Below are positions 27,428 through 35,583 of a stretch of DNA of 64,000 bases, in pieces; the first letter of the stretch is position 1; each line of letters starts with the position of its first letter. The stretch is from Paracoccus sp. MBLB3053 (GTDB lineage: Bacteria; Pseudomonadota; Alphaproteobacteria; Rhodobacterales; Rhodobacteraceae). The notes beneath the pieces were generated by a model. The model worked only from the letters and a program-made list of their open reading frames with translations, was not told the DNA's origin and did not search any database. A program made the position numbers and the translations under genes. The stretch lies in the NCBI RefSeq assembly GCF_031822435.1, contig NZ_JAVQLW010000005.1:260623-324622 (forward strand), given 5' to 3'.

Positions 27428-27787
27428 CTATTCATGGCTCTGCCCTCGGATCTGGACCGCAGCGCCGATGACCAGCCGCGAGCCTGTATCCTTCAGGGCC
27501 TGCCGCGCATCGCGGATGCCGTTTGCGTCAAGAATCTTCCAGCCCTGCGACGGATTGCCGAAATAGGCCGCCGCAAGAAGATCCAGTCGGTCGCCGTCGC
27601 GGATCTCGTGGATTGACGTCACCTCGACCGCTTCCAGCGGCGGCACGAAGCGCCGGGCCAGCACCTTGACGTCGCGCCCGTCAGGGAGCGTCAGGGTCAT
27701 GACCGGCAGGCCGGCATAGCGGCTGTCAGGCGGAAACGGGGCCTTTTCGTCGCCCGCAGGCATCAGGAGTGCGGCGATCTCGTTCAT
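27428..27787 (-). CDS. LysM-domain baseplate protein (gp53/Pvc7 C-terminal type)
   Basis: The 119-residue protein carries a LysM-like motif in its C-terminal half (about residues 58-115, IHEIRDGDRLDLLAAAYFG then WKILDANG and VIGAAVQI). In contractile tails such domains act as protein-protein clamps at the tube-baseplate junction, not as peptidoglycan binders. In PVC/Afp the LysM domain is fused to the tube-initiator protein; here it is a separate gene overlapping it by four bases. No signal peptide is present. Confidence 0.85.
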   Translation of the reverse strand: MNEIAALLMPAGDEKAPFPPDSRYAGLPVMTLTLPDGRDVKVLARRFVPPLEAVEVTSIHEIRDGDRLDLLAAAYFGNPSQGWKILDANGIRDARQALKDTGSRLVIGAAVQIRGQSHE

Positions 27788-28422
27788 AGCGCCCCCTCGA
27801 TGCCCAATGTGGCAAGCTGCGTATTGGCGACCCGGGCCGCGCTCGCCTCGATATTGCGCAGATAGGCCCGATAGATCGCGCCACCGCGACTGGAATAGCC
27901 AAGATCGTCGACGGAAAGCGCGCGGAGCGTCATCTGGACCGTCGCCGCCAGCGGATAGAGACGCGCGTTGAAGAATTCCTCGGTGTAGCTGAAGGCGACC
28001 AGCCGGAACGGAATGATCTGTGTCCGACCCCAGATGAACAGGCTGAGCGGCTGCGTCATCGGCACGATTTCAAGCGCGCCGCTTTTTTGCAGCGCGTCAT
28101 TGGCATCAAGCATCGCCGTGGTCGGCGTGACGAGCATCTGCAATGCCGCAAGCTGCGGCCTGATCCCCTCATCGATCGCGACCGCATCACCCCGCGCCAA
28201 TGCGTCCGACACTTCCATCCGGGCTTCGAAACTGATCGTTTCCACCGCCGGTCCGGTCAGCCGAAGGGGCGAGGAACGGCCGGTTTCCTCGCCCATCGAC
28301 TTGACCTCGAAGCTGTGCTGCAGGCTCGCCGGATTCACCAGCATGGGCAGAGCCCGAACGACCGTTCCCGCATCGTCCAGAAGCACGATCCCGCCCTTGA
28401 GATATTTCGCCCCGTTCGTCAT
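27784..28422 (-). CDS. Contractile injection system tube-initiator protein (CIS_tube family)
   Basis: The 212-residue protein resembles the N-terminal CIS tube domain of Afp7/Pvc7, which forms the first ring of the inner tube on the hub. Diagnostic segments are LVNPASLQHSFEVKS (N-terminal strand), GPAVETISFEARME, and LFIWGRTQIIPFRLVAFSYTEEFFNARLYPLAATVQMTLRAL split over two strands in the centre. The end RNIEASAARVANTQ is helical. It overlaps the DUF4157 gene upstream and the LysM gene downstream by four bases each, so the three are translationally coupled. Confidence 0.87.
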   Translation of the reverse strand: MTNGAKYLKGGIVLLDDAGTVVRALPMLVNPASLQHSFEVKSMGEETGRSSPLRLTGPAVETISFEARMEVSDALARGDAVAIDEGIRPQLAALQMLVTPTTAMLDANDALQKSGALEIVPMTQPLSLFIWGRTQIIPFRLVAFSYTEEFFNARLYPLAATVQMTLRALSVDDLGYSSRGGAIYRAYLRNIEASAARVANTQLATLGIEGAL

Positions 28423-30764
28423 CCGCCACGCCTCCGCCTGCGCCGGGAGGTCCCGCCCTCCGGTCGGTCCGGACGCAGGATGCCGCCCAATCCGTTCCTG
28501 AGCGGATGGAACGAAATACGGGCTTCGCGCACCTGCGGCACGAATTCGGGGGTCTCGGTCCGGGTCCGGTCGGTGACCGACGTGCCTCGTTCGCTTTCAA
28601 GCACCTGCAGCCGGCGCTGGATCGCTTCCAGTTCGCTTCGCCGGGTGGCGGAATTCGAACCGCCCTGCCGGCCGGTAACTTCCTGCTCGCCCTCGACCTG
28701 ACGACCCTGTTCGGCGCGCAGTTCTGCGGATTGCTGGCCGCTGACAGTGGTCTGACCGCCGACGCTGTTCGTCGTGGTGGTCGCGTTTCGCTGTTCGGCC
28801 GCGCCGCCAAGGCGGTAATTGCGCCGCCTGACCTCGCCCCAGAGACGCTTGGCGCGCAGGTCGCCCGACAGGTCGCCCGACAGCGAAAGCGCCCCCTCGG
28901 GCGAAAGGCTGAGGCTGATGCCCCCGGTCAGTTCCGGAAAGATGCTGAGCAGGCCCGCAAGCGCCGGTATCTCGGGGACAGCAAGGCCCGCAAGGTCGGC
29001 AATGGGGCCCAGCACATCCCCCAAGGCCGACAGGTCCATGGTCGTGCCAAGCTCGATCCCGAGCTGGGTCGCAAGACGCAGCGCCGCTTCGGCGCCGATC
29101 CCGGCATGAATGTCGATCCCGGCCTCGGTCTGGGTCGATTGCTCGGTTTCGCCCCCCATTTCGCCTTCGATGCGCAGCATGTTCTCGCGCATGGTCTGGA
29201 CCTGGTTCTGCCAGTTCTGCTGCGATTCGAAGCCACGGATCGCGCCTTGGGTCGCGCCCACTGCGCTGTTGAGCTGTTCGCGCCGCCGGTTGCGCTCCTC
29301 CACGCTCCAATTTCCGCTTTGGGTCGTCTCTCCGATCTGCGCCTCGCGCTGCTGGCGTTCGTTCTCGGTGCGCTCTGTCACCGAGCTGGTACGGGTTTCG
29401 CTATGCTCGGTCTCGACCCGGCGCCGCTCCTGCGCGGCAAGCATGACCTCTATCCTGGCCTCGACTTCCTGATTGTCGGCGGTGGGAATGGCCGGGTAAT
29501 GCGCCCCGAGCGAGCCCTCGCCCTCCTCCTCCACCTGAGGCAGCGAGGTCCGGGTTGCCGTGGCATAGGCGGGCCAAAGTGCCGTGTCGCGCGGCACCAC
29601 CCAGAAGATCGCGCGGGCCAAGCCGTCCTTGTTCTTCGGATGCGCCGCGGTCGCTATGTTCAGCCCGCCCGGCCGTGTTCCCTCGGAAAACATGGCATTC
29701 TGCCGAAGCTGCTCGAATTCCGCGGTCCCGTCAGGACGTATTTCGAAGGTGTCCAGCGCCAGACCGGCAATGTCCTCGGGCAGGTTGGGGTCCTTGCGGA
29801 TATTGTAGGACAGCTTCCATTTCACATCCTGCGGCTGTGCCCCGGACTGCTCGGTACCGACGACCCGCGCGCCGCCGCTGGTTCCGCCGTAGATCAGCGT
29901 GGTCAGTTCGTCGAGACGCGCACCGTCGAAACGGTCAATCAGCGCATCGACCCCGAAGCTGTTCACCAATTGCTCGCGCTCAAGCTGCGACGCGTCGCGC
30001 AGAATCCTCAGCACCGCATCCTGATCCCCGTCCGAGGAATAGCCATCAAGCAGATGGCGCATCAGCTTCAGCCGCACCGGCAATTCGGCGGCGCGCGCAA
30101 GCGTCGTGCCACTGATCGCCGCCGAGTGGGTCGATGCGTCATGCAACCCCCGCGCTACGATGGCCCTTGCCATGTTGTCCGAAACGGTCGAGGAGAGATC
30201 GCCCGGTCCGCGCGTCAACTCGCCGATGAACCGCGTCAGTTCGGCATCCGAAAAATCGTCGCTGCGAAAGAGGCCCGCGAACTGTTCGAAGATATTCGCG
30301 CCCCGCAGCACCTTCGGATCGTCCCGGCCCGACCGCGCCTCGACGGCATGGGCCAGCTCATGCGCGATCAACCCTTTGCCCGGCGCGCTTTCCGGCGCCC
30401 ACGCCCCCGCGGCGAAGCCGACATGTCGTCCCACCGCGAAACCGGCGCTGCGGATGTCGCGCGCGACCGAAGCGGCGGCCTGTCCACGGTGTAACCGGAT
30501 ATCGCCGAAGGGCTCGCCGAAGGCACCTTCCATTTCGGCGCGAACATCGGGGGAAAGGGTTTCCCCGGGCTCGTCCAGCATCCGGTCCAGGTTTTCGGGT
30601 GCCATTGCCTGGTCACGTTCGGCCCCCTCGGCGATGCCGTCCAATGCGCCGTCATGCATCGCACGGATCGCGGGATCGGCCAGCCGCCCTTGCACGCGCC
30701 GTTCGGCCGCATCGCCGCGTCGGCCCAGCTTCATTCCCGCTGTCTGGACATGTCGCTGGCTCAC
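28419..30764 (-). CDS. eCIS core DUF4157 protein with HELAH motif, candidate effector or tape-measure substitute
   Basis: The 781-residue protein starts at a GTG that overlaps the stop of the preceding small gene (GTGA) and has GGAGG six bases upstream; an upstream in-frame extension lies within other genes. Residues about 65-145 form a DUF4157 domain with a zinc-protease-like HELAH motif (KGLIAHELAHAVEARSG, about 135-139). The middle is mixed helix; about 430-540 is strongly charged coiled coil (ERTENERQQREAQIGE); 570-660 is hydrophobic/glycine-rich (LAGLAVPEIPALAGLLSIF); the C-terminus ends in six arginines (TSRRRRRRGG). DUF4157 is widely associated with eCIS cargo. Whether the HELAH site is active is unknown. 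It is the only protein in the operon that looks like a payload. Confidence 0.85.
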   Translation of the reverse strand: MSQRHVQTAGMKLGRRGDAAERRVQGRLADPAIRAMHDGALDGIAEGAERDQAMAPENLDRMLDEPGETLSPDVRAEMEGAFGEPFGDIRLHRGQAAASVARDIRSAGFAVGRHVGFAAGAWAPESAPGKGLIAHELAHAVEARSGRDDPKVLRGANIFEQFAGLFRSDDFSDAELTRFIGELTRGPGDLSSTVSDNMARAIVARGLHDASTHSAAISGTTLARAAELPVRLKLMRHLLDGYSSDGDQDAVLRILRDASQLEREQLVNSFGVDALIDRFDGARLDELTTLIYGGTSGGARVVGTEQSGAQPQDVKWKLSYNIRKDPNLPEDIAGLALDTFEIRPDGTAEFEQLRQNAMFSEGTRPGGLNIATAAHPKNKDGLARAIFWVVPRDTALWPAYATATRTSLPQVEEEGEGSLGAHYPAIPTADNQEVEARIEVMLAAQERRRVETEHSETRTSSVTERTENERQQREAQIGETTQSGNWSVEERNRRREQLNSAVGATQGAIRGFESQQNWQNQVQTMRENMLRIEGEMGGETEQSTQTEAGIDIHAGIGAEAALRLATQLGIELGTTMDLSALGDVLGPIADLAGLAVPEIPALAGLLSIFPELTGGISLSLSPEGALSLSGDLSGDLRAKRLWGEVRRRNYRLGGAAEQRNATTTTNSVGGQTTVSGQQSAELRAEQGRQVEGEQEVTGRQGGSNSATRRSELEAIQRRLQVLESERGTSVTDRTRTETPEFVPQVREARISFHPLRNGLGGILRPDRPEGGTSRRRRRRGG

Positions 30765-30943
30765 GGCTTCCTCCCCGGCAATCTGGAAAGGATCGCCTGC
30801 GCCGCCGCGCCCGCCTTGCCCTTGGCAGGTAAGCCTTCCCGGCCAGATTTCAGCGCCGCGGCAAGCTTGTCGCCGAAATCGCGATCGGCGCCCTTCGGCA
30901 GGACAAGGCGGTCGATCCTGACGGCAATCGGGCGATCGTTCAT
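30761..30943 (-). CDS. Small basic protein coupled to the DUF4157 gene
   Basis: The 60-residue protein (MNDRPIAVRIDRLVLPKGAD...) has no named family that I recognise. It is basic and alanine/lysine-rich in its second half, with a central amphipathic helix (FGDKLAAALKSG). AGGAGG lies 8 bases before its ATG; it overlaps the AAA+ gene stop by four bases, and its own stop overlaps the GTG of the DUF4157 gene. Such tight coupling to the putative payload suggests a dedicated chaperone or loading factor, but this is inference. Confidence 0.75.
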   Translation of the reverse strand: MNDRPIAVRIDRLVLPKGADRDFGDKLAAALKSGREGLPAKGKAGAAAQAILSRLPGRKP

Positions 30944-32757
30944 CGTGCCATCCTCCTGCGCAGCAGCCCGAGGTCGATCGGCTGATTGTGCTTGGCGTTC
31001 TCGAAATCGAGCGCGGCAAGAATGTCGCCCATGCAGATTCCCTCGCCCCGTTCGGCCGCAAGAAAGGCCGCGTTCAGCGAAACCGTGCGGATTGCCCCGC
31101 CCGCGAGCGGCAGTTCCGCAAGCCGTTCGAGGTCCAGCGCGCTGGCTGGCGCTCGCGCCGGAAAGGCCATCGCCCATAGCCGCCGACGTTCGGCAAGACC
31201 GGGGAAGGGAAACGGAATGACGAAGCGCAGCCTTCGCAGGAAGGCGTCGTCCACGGCCGAGCGCATGTTCGTCGTGAGCAAGCAGACACCCGGCGTCGTC
31301 TCGAGCCGTTGCAACAGGTAGGCAACGGTCATCGAGACGAAGTGCCTGCTGCTGCCCTCGCCCTCGCCGCGTTGGCGGAACAGGGCTTCGGCCTCGTCGA
31401 AAAGGAGGATCGCGCCGGACCGCTCGGCAAGGCCGAACACGCGGTCGAGATGTTTTTCCGTCTCGCCGAAATACTTGTCGACCACCTGAGCAAGGTCCAC
31501 CCGCAGCAGATCCAGCCCCAGTTCGGCCGCGACCGCTTCAGCGGCATATGTCTTGCCGGTTCCGCTGGGGCCGCAGAATAACGCGGTCACGCCAAGCCCG
31601 CGATCGGTTGCGCCCCCCATGCCCCAATCGCGATAGACGGTTGCCCGGTGCTTCACCTGTGCCGTCATCGCCCTGAGTGCCGCAAGAGTCTGCGTCGGCA
31701 GGACAAGATCGCTCCACCGGGCACGGGCGGGAAGACGAAAGATCAGAGGATCGGGCTGTGGCGCCTGTGCCGTGCGCGCAGCTGACCAGGCCGCGGCAGC
31801 CCGCTTGCGGGGTGGCATGTCGGGCAGACAGGCTGCGATCCGCGCGATGTCGTCGGCCCCAAGTGCGAAGGTTTCGGCCAGTTCGGCGACCATCCGGTCG
31901 CTTTCCAGTTGCAATGCCGCCCGCCACAAGCCACGCCGTTCCTGCGGGCCGGGTGGAGAAAGCAGGACGGTGTAGGGCAGATCCGGGCCGCCAGTCTCGA
32001 CCGCAGGCCCAAGCATCAGCGCCGGGACCTCCAGCCGGGCCGCCGCGCGCAGCAAATCGGGCTCAAGCACATTCGCCTCGAAGACTGGCAGCACACGATC
32101 CAGAACGGTTTCGCGGGCAAGGGCGCGCAAAAGCGCAGCGCGGCGGTCGGCGGGCTCGAAAAGCAGCGCGGGATCGAAAGCCACGGCCTGCATGTCCAGG
32201 GCCCGGGCAGCCTCAAAGGCAACCTTCACCCTCGTCCTTGAGCCCTCGCCCGCAATCACGACAATTCCCTGATGGATCAGGATGTGGCGATAGATCCCTT
32301 GGGCAATTTCGGCATGGCGCGGCAGCAGGCCGGTTGCGGGAACAAGCGTCGAAAGCCAGGGCAGCAGCCGGGGGTCCAGCGACTGCAGGCCGCGCAGCCA
32401 ATCCGTTATCCTGGGATCGAGCACGGGCCCGTCTGGCCCCCAGCGAACCAGTTGCCAGGCGGAAAGCACGGCCGTCGGGCGCAGCCGGCCCGCGTCCATG
32501 CCCGAAAGCCGCGCCAGCTCATCCGCCGTCGATGTTGCGGCCCGCGCCGCCGGATCGCTTGCCGCCGCCGCCAGAAGGCCAAGCGCCAGCATCTCTGCCC
32601 CGGTCAACCCGAACCGCTCGGCCAACCTCTCGAACGGAGTCCCCGCAAGGTCCGTCGCATCGGGCCTTTCGCCTTCGGCAAGGCGAAGCGACAGCGATGC
32701 AACCGCCTTGGCAAAAGCGAGGCGGGCCTTGTGGGCGACGGGATCAAGCGCGGTCAT
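30940..32757 (-). CDS. AAA+ ATPase of the injection system (Pvc15/Afp15-like)
   Basis: The 605-residue protein has a winged-helix/degenerate N-terminal half (about 1-340) and a C-terminal AAA+ domain. Walker A is GPSGTGKT (396-403) and Walker B ILLFDEAEALF (about 450-460). A sensor-1 asparagine lies in CLLTTNMRSAVDDAF and arginine-finger-like residues in FLRRLRFVIPFPFPG. Orthologues are conserved in eCIS loci, where they aid assembly or payload loading; loss of Afp15/Pvc15 impairs particle stability or loading. The start at 32757 (MTALDPVAHK) overlaps the stop of the DUF4255 gene by four bases. Confidence 0.92.
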   Translation of the reverse strand: MTALDPVAHKARLAFAKAVASLSLRLAEGERPDATDLAGTPFERLAERFGLTGAEMLALGLLAAAASDPAARAATSTADELARLSGMDAGRLRPTAVLSAWQLVRWGPDGPVLDPRITDWLRGLQSLDPRLLPWLSTLVPATGLLPRHAEIAQGIYRHILIHQGIVVIAGEGSRTRVKVAFEAARALDMQAVAFDPALLFEPADRRAALLRALARETVLDRVLPVFEANVLEPDLLRAAARLEVPALMLGPAVETGGPDLPYTVLLSPPGPQERRGLWRAALQLESDRMVAELAETFALGADDIARIAACLPDMPPRKRAAAAWSAARTAQAPQPDPLIFRLPARARWSDLVLPTQTLAALRAMTAQVKHRATVYRDWGMGGATDRGLGVTALFCGPSGTGKTYAAEAVAAELGLDLLRVDLAQVVDKYFGETEKHLDRVFGLAERSGAILLFDEAEALFRQRGEGEGSSRHFVSMTVAYLLQRLETTPGVCLLTTNMRSAVDDAFLRRLRFVIPFPFPGLAERRRLWAMAFPARAPASALDLERLAELPLAGGAIRTVSLNAAFLAAERGEGICMGDILAALDFENAKHNQPIDLGLLRRRMAR

Positions 32758-34070
32758 GCCGGCACCGTGATGGTTTGCGCCGGATCGAAGATCGGCGGCT
32801 CTGGCAGGAAGTCGGGGGGCTGTGGCAGGCGCTCGCGCAGGATCAGCCAGCTTTCCGCTCCCTCGACGCGAAGCCGCACGGGATAGGCCCCGGCAGGGAG
32901 ATCGCCGAAAGTGAAGACCGCATCTCCCTGTGCCGCTGACCGAGCTGGCGCCACGGCCAATGCGCCGCCCAATGCCAGTTCGACGCGTTGGCCGGGCCAC
33001 AGGTTCGGCCGCATCGATAGGGTGACTTCGACCGCACCGCCGACACCGCGCGCCACATTGTCGGGCGGCAGCGTCGCGATCGGCGCGATCTGGATGGCGG
33101 CCGTGTTCGAGCCATAGAGCGGCGCCCCGGGCTGGGCCCGCGCAAAAAGGCTGACCCTGTAGGGGCCGGCAGCCCAGTTCGGCGGATCGTCCGGGATCGT
33201 GACCGTGCGCCGTCCCGCCGTTCCCCCGGGATCGGGGGGGATTTCGATCACACCCGGCAGGATCGGGCTGTCGAAGCGGACGAACATCTCGGCGCCTTCC
33301 AGCCCCCGGCCGAGAAGCGTGACCACGTCCCCGGGTCTCGCGCTTGGCTGTCCTTCGGGCAGGTTCACCCCTGTGATCAGGGGAAAGCCTCCGCCAAGGC
33401 TCGCCGCGACCATCGGGCCCGAATTGCCCGCCCCGATGGTCAGGACAGGCAACACCAGCGAAGACGGCTCCTCGCGCGAGATGACCACGGTCGAGACGCG
33501 ATAGGCCATCGAGCTGCGATAGTTGGTCTGGAACGCGGTCCAGAGCTTCGACGCCTCGTCCAGCCCCAGATAGACCGGCGCGATCGCAAGCGCCTCGATC
33601 TGATCGGCAAGCCCGGTCTGCGCCAGCGCCTGCAGGGCGGGCGGCAACCCGCCGGCGATCACCGGTGAAGGGTTCAGCCCGCTCATGATCTCGTCGCGCG
33701 TAAGGCCGGGATGCTCGTGCAGGATCTGCATCGCATAGCCCAGCAGGATGTCGGCATGCAGGTCCTCGGGGCTCGAGGCCGAGATCAGATAGTAGAGATC
33801 CAGCGTCAGCGGCGTATTGGCCACGCGGTTGCCGATGCTGTCGCGGGTCGGCAGGACCTGGTTCGCCCAGTTCGGCTGGTTCGAAACCTGATAGAGGAAC
33901 ACGTTCAGGATCGACGCACCGTCGGCGACCTCGTCCAGCCTGTCGGGTGCGCGGGCATGAACGGTGACATTCGTGCCGATGGCCGCGGCCACGTCATTGT
34001 CGACGATCCCGTCATTCAGGAGATCCCTGAGCAGCTGGGTCACCCCGGCGATGGCAAGCGCAGTGCTCAT
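32754..34070 (-). CDS. DUF4255 (Pvc16-type) tail terminator/cap protein
   Basis: The 438-residue protein has an N-terminal DUF4255 domain (about 1-200: LLRDLLNDGIVDNDV, VSNQPNWANQ, ANTPLTLDLYYLISA, LLGYAMQILHEHPGL), the family of the Pvc16/Afp16 cap that ends tube and sheath polymerisation. The C-terminal half (about 210-438) adds two Ig/TIG-like beta domains (GDVVTLLGRGLEGAEMFVRF; then VEVTLSMRPNLWPGQRVEL) that could decorate the cap or recruit the membrane. The added domains make it longer than Pvc16 (about 290 residues). It overlaps both neighbours by four bases. Confidence 0.92.
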   Translation of the reverse strand: MSTALAIAGVTQLLRDLLNDGIVDNDVAAAIGTNVTVHARAPDRLDEVADGASILNVFLYQVSNQPNWANQVLPTRDSIGNRVANTPLTLDLYYLISASSPEDLHADILLGYAMQILHEHPGLTRDEIMSGLNPSPVIAGGLPPALQALAQTGLADQIEALAIAPVYLGLDEASKLWTAFQTNYRSSMAYRVSTVVISREEPSSLVLPVLTIGAGNSGPMVAASLGGGFPLITGVNLPEGQPSARPGDVVTLLGRGLEGAEMFVRFDSPILPGVIEIPPDPGGTAGRRTVTIPDDPPNWAAGPYRVSLFARAQPGAPLYGSNTAAIQIAPIATLPPDNVARGVGGAVEVTLSMRPNLWPGQRVELALGGALAVAPARSAAQGDAVFTFGDLPAGAYPVRLRVEGAESWLILRERLPQPPDFLPEPPIFDPAQTITVPA

Positions 34071-34879
34071 CGCTCACCTCTCTGGCGCTGTGACCGGTAT
34101 TCGCCGAGGGAAAGCGCGGGCTGCCATTTCGGACGCTCTGCGCGGGGCATGGCAGCCAAGGGGGCGGCCGAAGGAACCGGGTCCGGAGCGATGTGGATTT
34201 CGCCGATGTGGATGACGAAGGTTTCCTCGGTCTCGGAAGGCGGCTCCGTATGCATGTCCGGCAAGGGCCGAGGCGCGGGCGCGGCAGGTGGCATCAGCCG
34301 CGGCTCTGACCCGCTTTCCATACGCCTTGTTTCTGCCGGCGGCGGCGGGGGGCTTGCAGCCGTCATCTCACCCGCGGCAAGCCGGGCAAGGACGCGGGCT
34401 AGTTCGGCAGTCGGGTCCGGCGGCGCGGGCCGATCGCGCGCGCGCGCAGGGTCGGGCGGACTGCCGCGTTCGGTGCTGCGCATCGTCTTTTCCGACCTGG
34501 GCTCGGGCACGGGTGCGCGAGCCAATCGCGCCGCCTCGGGTTCCGGCGGCCCTGCTCGTTCCAGAGGCGATTGCGGCAACGGAGCCGGGGCTGATCGCGG
34601 CGGATCAGTCGCGATCGAAGGCGCGATTTCGGCAGATTTCGGCGGCATCAGCCGAGCGGCGCCGACTTGGCCGATCTCGGGCGCGATCTTGTCGCTCGTG
34701 CGTTTCCGCGCTTTTGGCGCAGGCTCGCCGGGGGCGGATCGGACCAGATGAAAATCGGGCTCGGGGATGTCCATGGCGTGGCCTTCGGGGGCGAAATAGG
34801 GCGCGGTTTTCGGGCGAAGCTCGCGGATCTCGCCCTTGGCTCGGGCCAGAAGCCCGTCAAGATAACCCGGCGCGCTCAT
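34067..34879 (-). CDS. Proline-rich linker protein of the injection-system operon
   Basis: The 270-residue protein is low-complexity, rich in proline, alanine, arginine and glutamate over about residues 40-215, and probably disordered. Two short ordered ends flank it: an N-terminal helix (GYLDGLLARAKGEIREL) and a C-terminal strand block (FVIHIGEIHIAPDP) like the short beta-strand signature found in eCIS proteins adjacent to the cap gene. No enzyme motif or signal peptide is visible. It may be a flexible tether linking cap or baseplate parts, or a sheath-associated factor. The start at 34879 overlaps the preceding stop (ATGA). Confidence 0.75.
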   Translation of the reverse strand: MSAPGYLDGLLARAKGEIRELRPKTAPYFAPEGHAMDIPEPDFHLVRSAPGEPAPKARKRTSDKIAPEIGQVGAARLMPPKSAEIAPSIATDPPRSAPAPLPQSPLERAGPPEPEAARLARAPVPEPRSEKTMRSTERGSPPDPARARDRPAPPDPTAELARVLARLAAGEMTAASPPPPPAETRRMESGSEPRLMPPAAPAPRPLPDMHTEPPSETEETFVIHIGEIHIAPDPVPSAAPLAAMPRAERPKWQPALSLGEYRSQRQRGER

Positions 34880-35583
34880 GGCGCGATCATCGCGACATGG
34901 GCGGCGCGGCGCGTCTCGCTCAGGTTCAGGATCTCGGCCGTCGTCCAACCATAGGCCGAGGCGATGACATGAATGTCGCGCAGCAGGCGTTCAGCCTGCC
35001 CGCCAAGGCGGCGCCACAGGTAGTCGAGGATGTCGAATGCATTGCTTGCCGTCGCCCCGCAGGCCGCACAGGTCCAGGAAAGCGTCATCGCCTCGACGCC
35101 GGCCCGCCGGGCCAGGTCGGCTTCGACCGCCGCGAGCACGTCGGAATCGTCGAGACCGCCCGAAAGGCGCGCAAGAAGAATTTCCCGGCCGCGGTCCCCG
35201 GCCGACAACGCAGCTGCCATGTCCCGACTGTCCGGCAGTCGATAGTGGATCTTGCCACCCCGGAATGTGAGATAGGGCGCATCGTCGGCTGCGGGAAGTG
35301 CAAGCACCTCGTCCACGGAAAAGCTGACATCCGTAAGCTCGGCGCAGAGGGCGCATCTCGCCTCAAGCACGATACGCGGCCCGAAGAGCATTCCCGCCAC
35401 CGCGTAAAGGCGTCGATCGCGCTCGCCCAGAGAAAGCGCCGACAGGCTGTCGCGCTCCTCGCCCTGCGTGACGGCAAGAATTGTCAGCGCCCGGTCAAGG
35501 GGGTGTTCCAGCGCGGCCCGCTCCCAAAGGGCAAGCCGAGCATTGTCGGACAGGGACAGCACGGCATCACCTCGCAGCGGCAC
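34876..35583 (-). CDS. Zinc-motif baseplate chaperone-like protein with DUF6760-like C-terminus
   Basis: About 235 residues. Two CxxC pairs (CALCAEL and TCAACGA, about 105 residues apart) indicate a zinc site. The N-terminal and middle parts (LALWERAALEHPLDRALTILA, LYAVAGMLFGPRIVLEARC) resemble the T4 family baseplate hub assembly chaperone found in eCIS loci. The C-terminus (RLLRDIHVIASAYGWTTAEILNLSETRR, read in two parts) resembles DUF6760, usually a separate small protein. Start choice is uncertain: GTG at 35583 overlaps the tube gene by 17 bases, while another GTG at 35562 has AGGTGA five bases upstream and would begin after its stop. Confidence 0.75.
   Translation of the reverse strand: MPLRGDAVLSLSDNARLALWERAALEHPLDRALTILAVTQGEERDSLSALSLGERDRRLYAVAGMLFGPRIVLEARCALCAELTDVSFSVDEVLALPAADDAPYLTFRGGKIHYRLPDSRDMAAALSAGDRGREILLARLSGGLDDSDVLAAVEADLARRAGVEAMTLSWTCAACGATASNAFDILDYLWRRLGGQAERLLRDIHVIASAYGWTTAEILNLSETRRAAHVAMIAP

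Noticed and set aside
28506..30494. A 662-codon plus-strand open frame opposite the DUF4157 gene
   Set aside because: Antisense to a protein with recognisable HELAH and coiled-coil regions; composition is typical of shadow translation.
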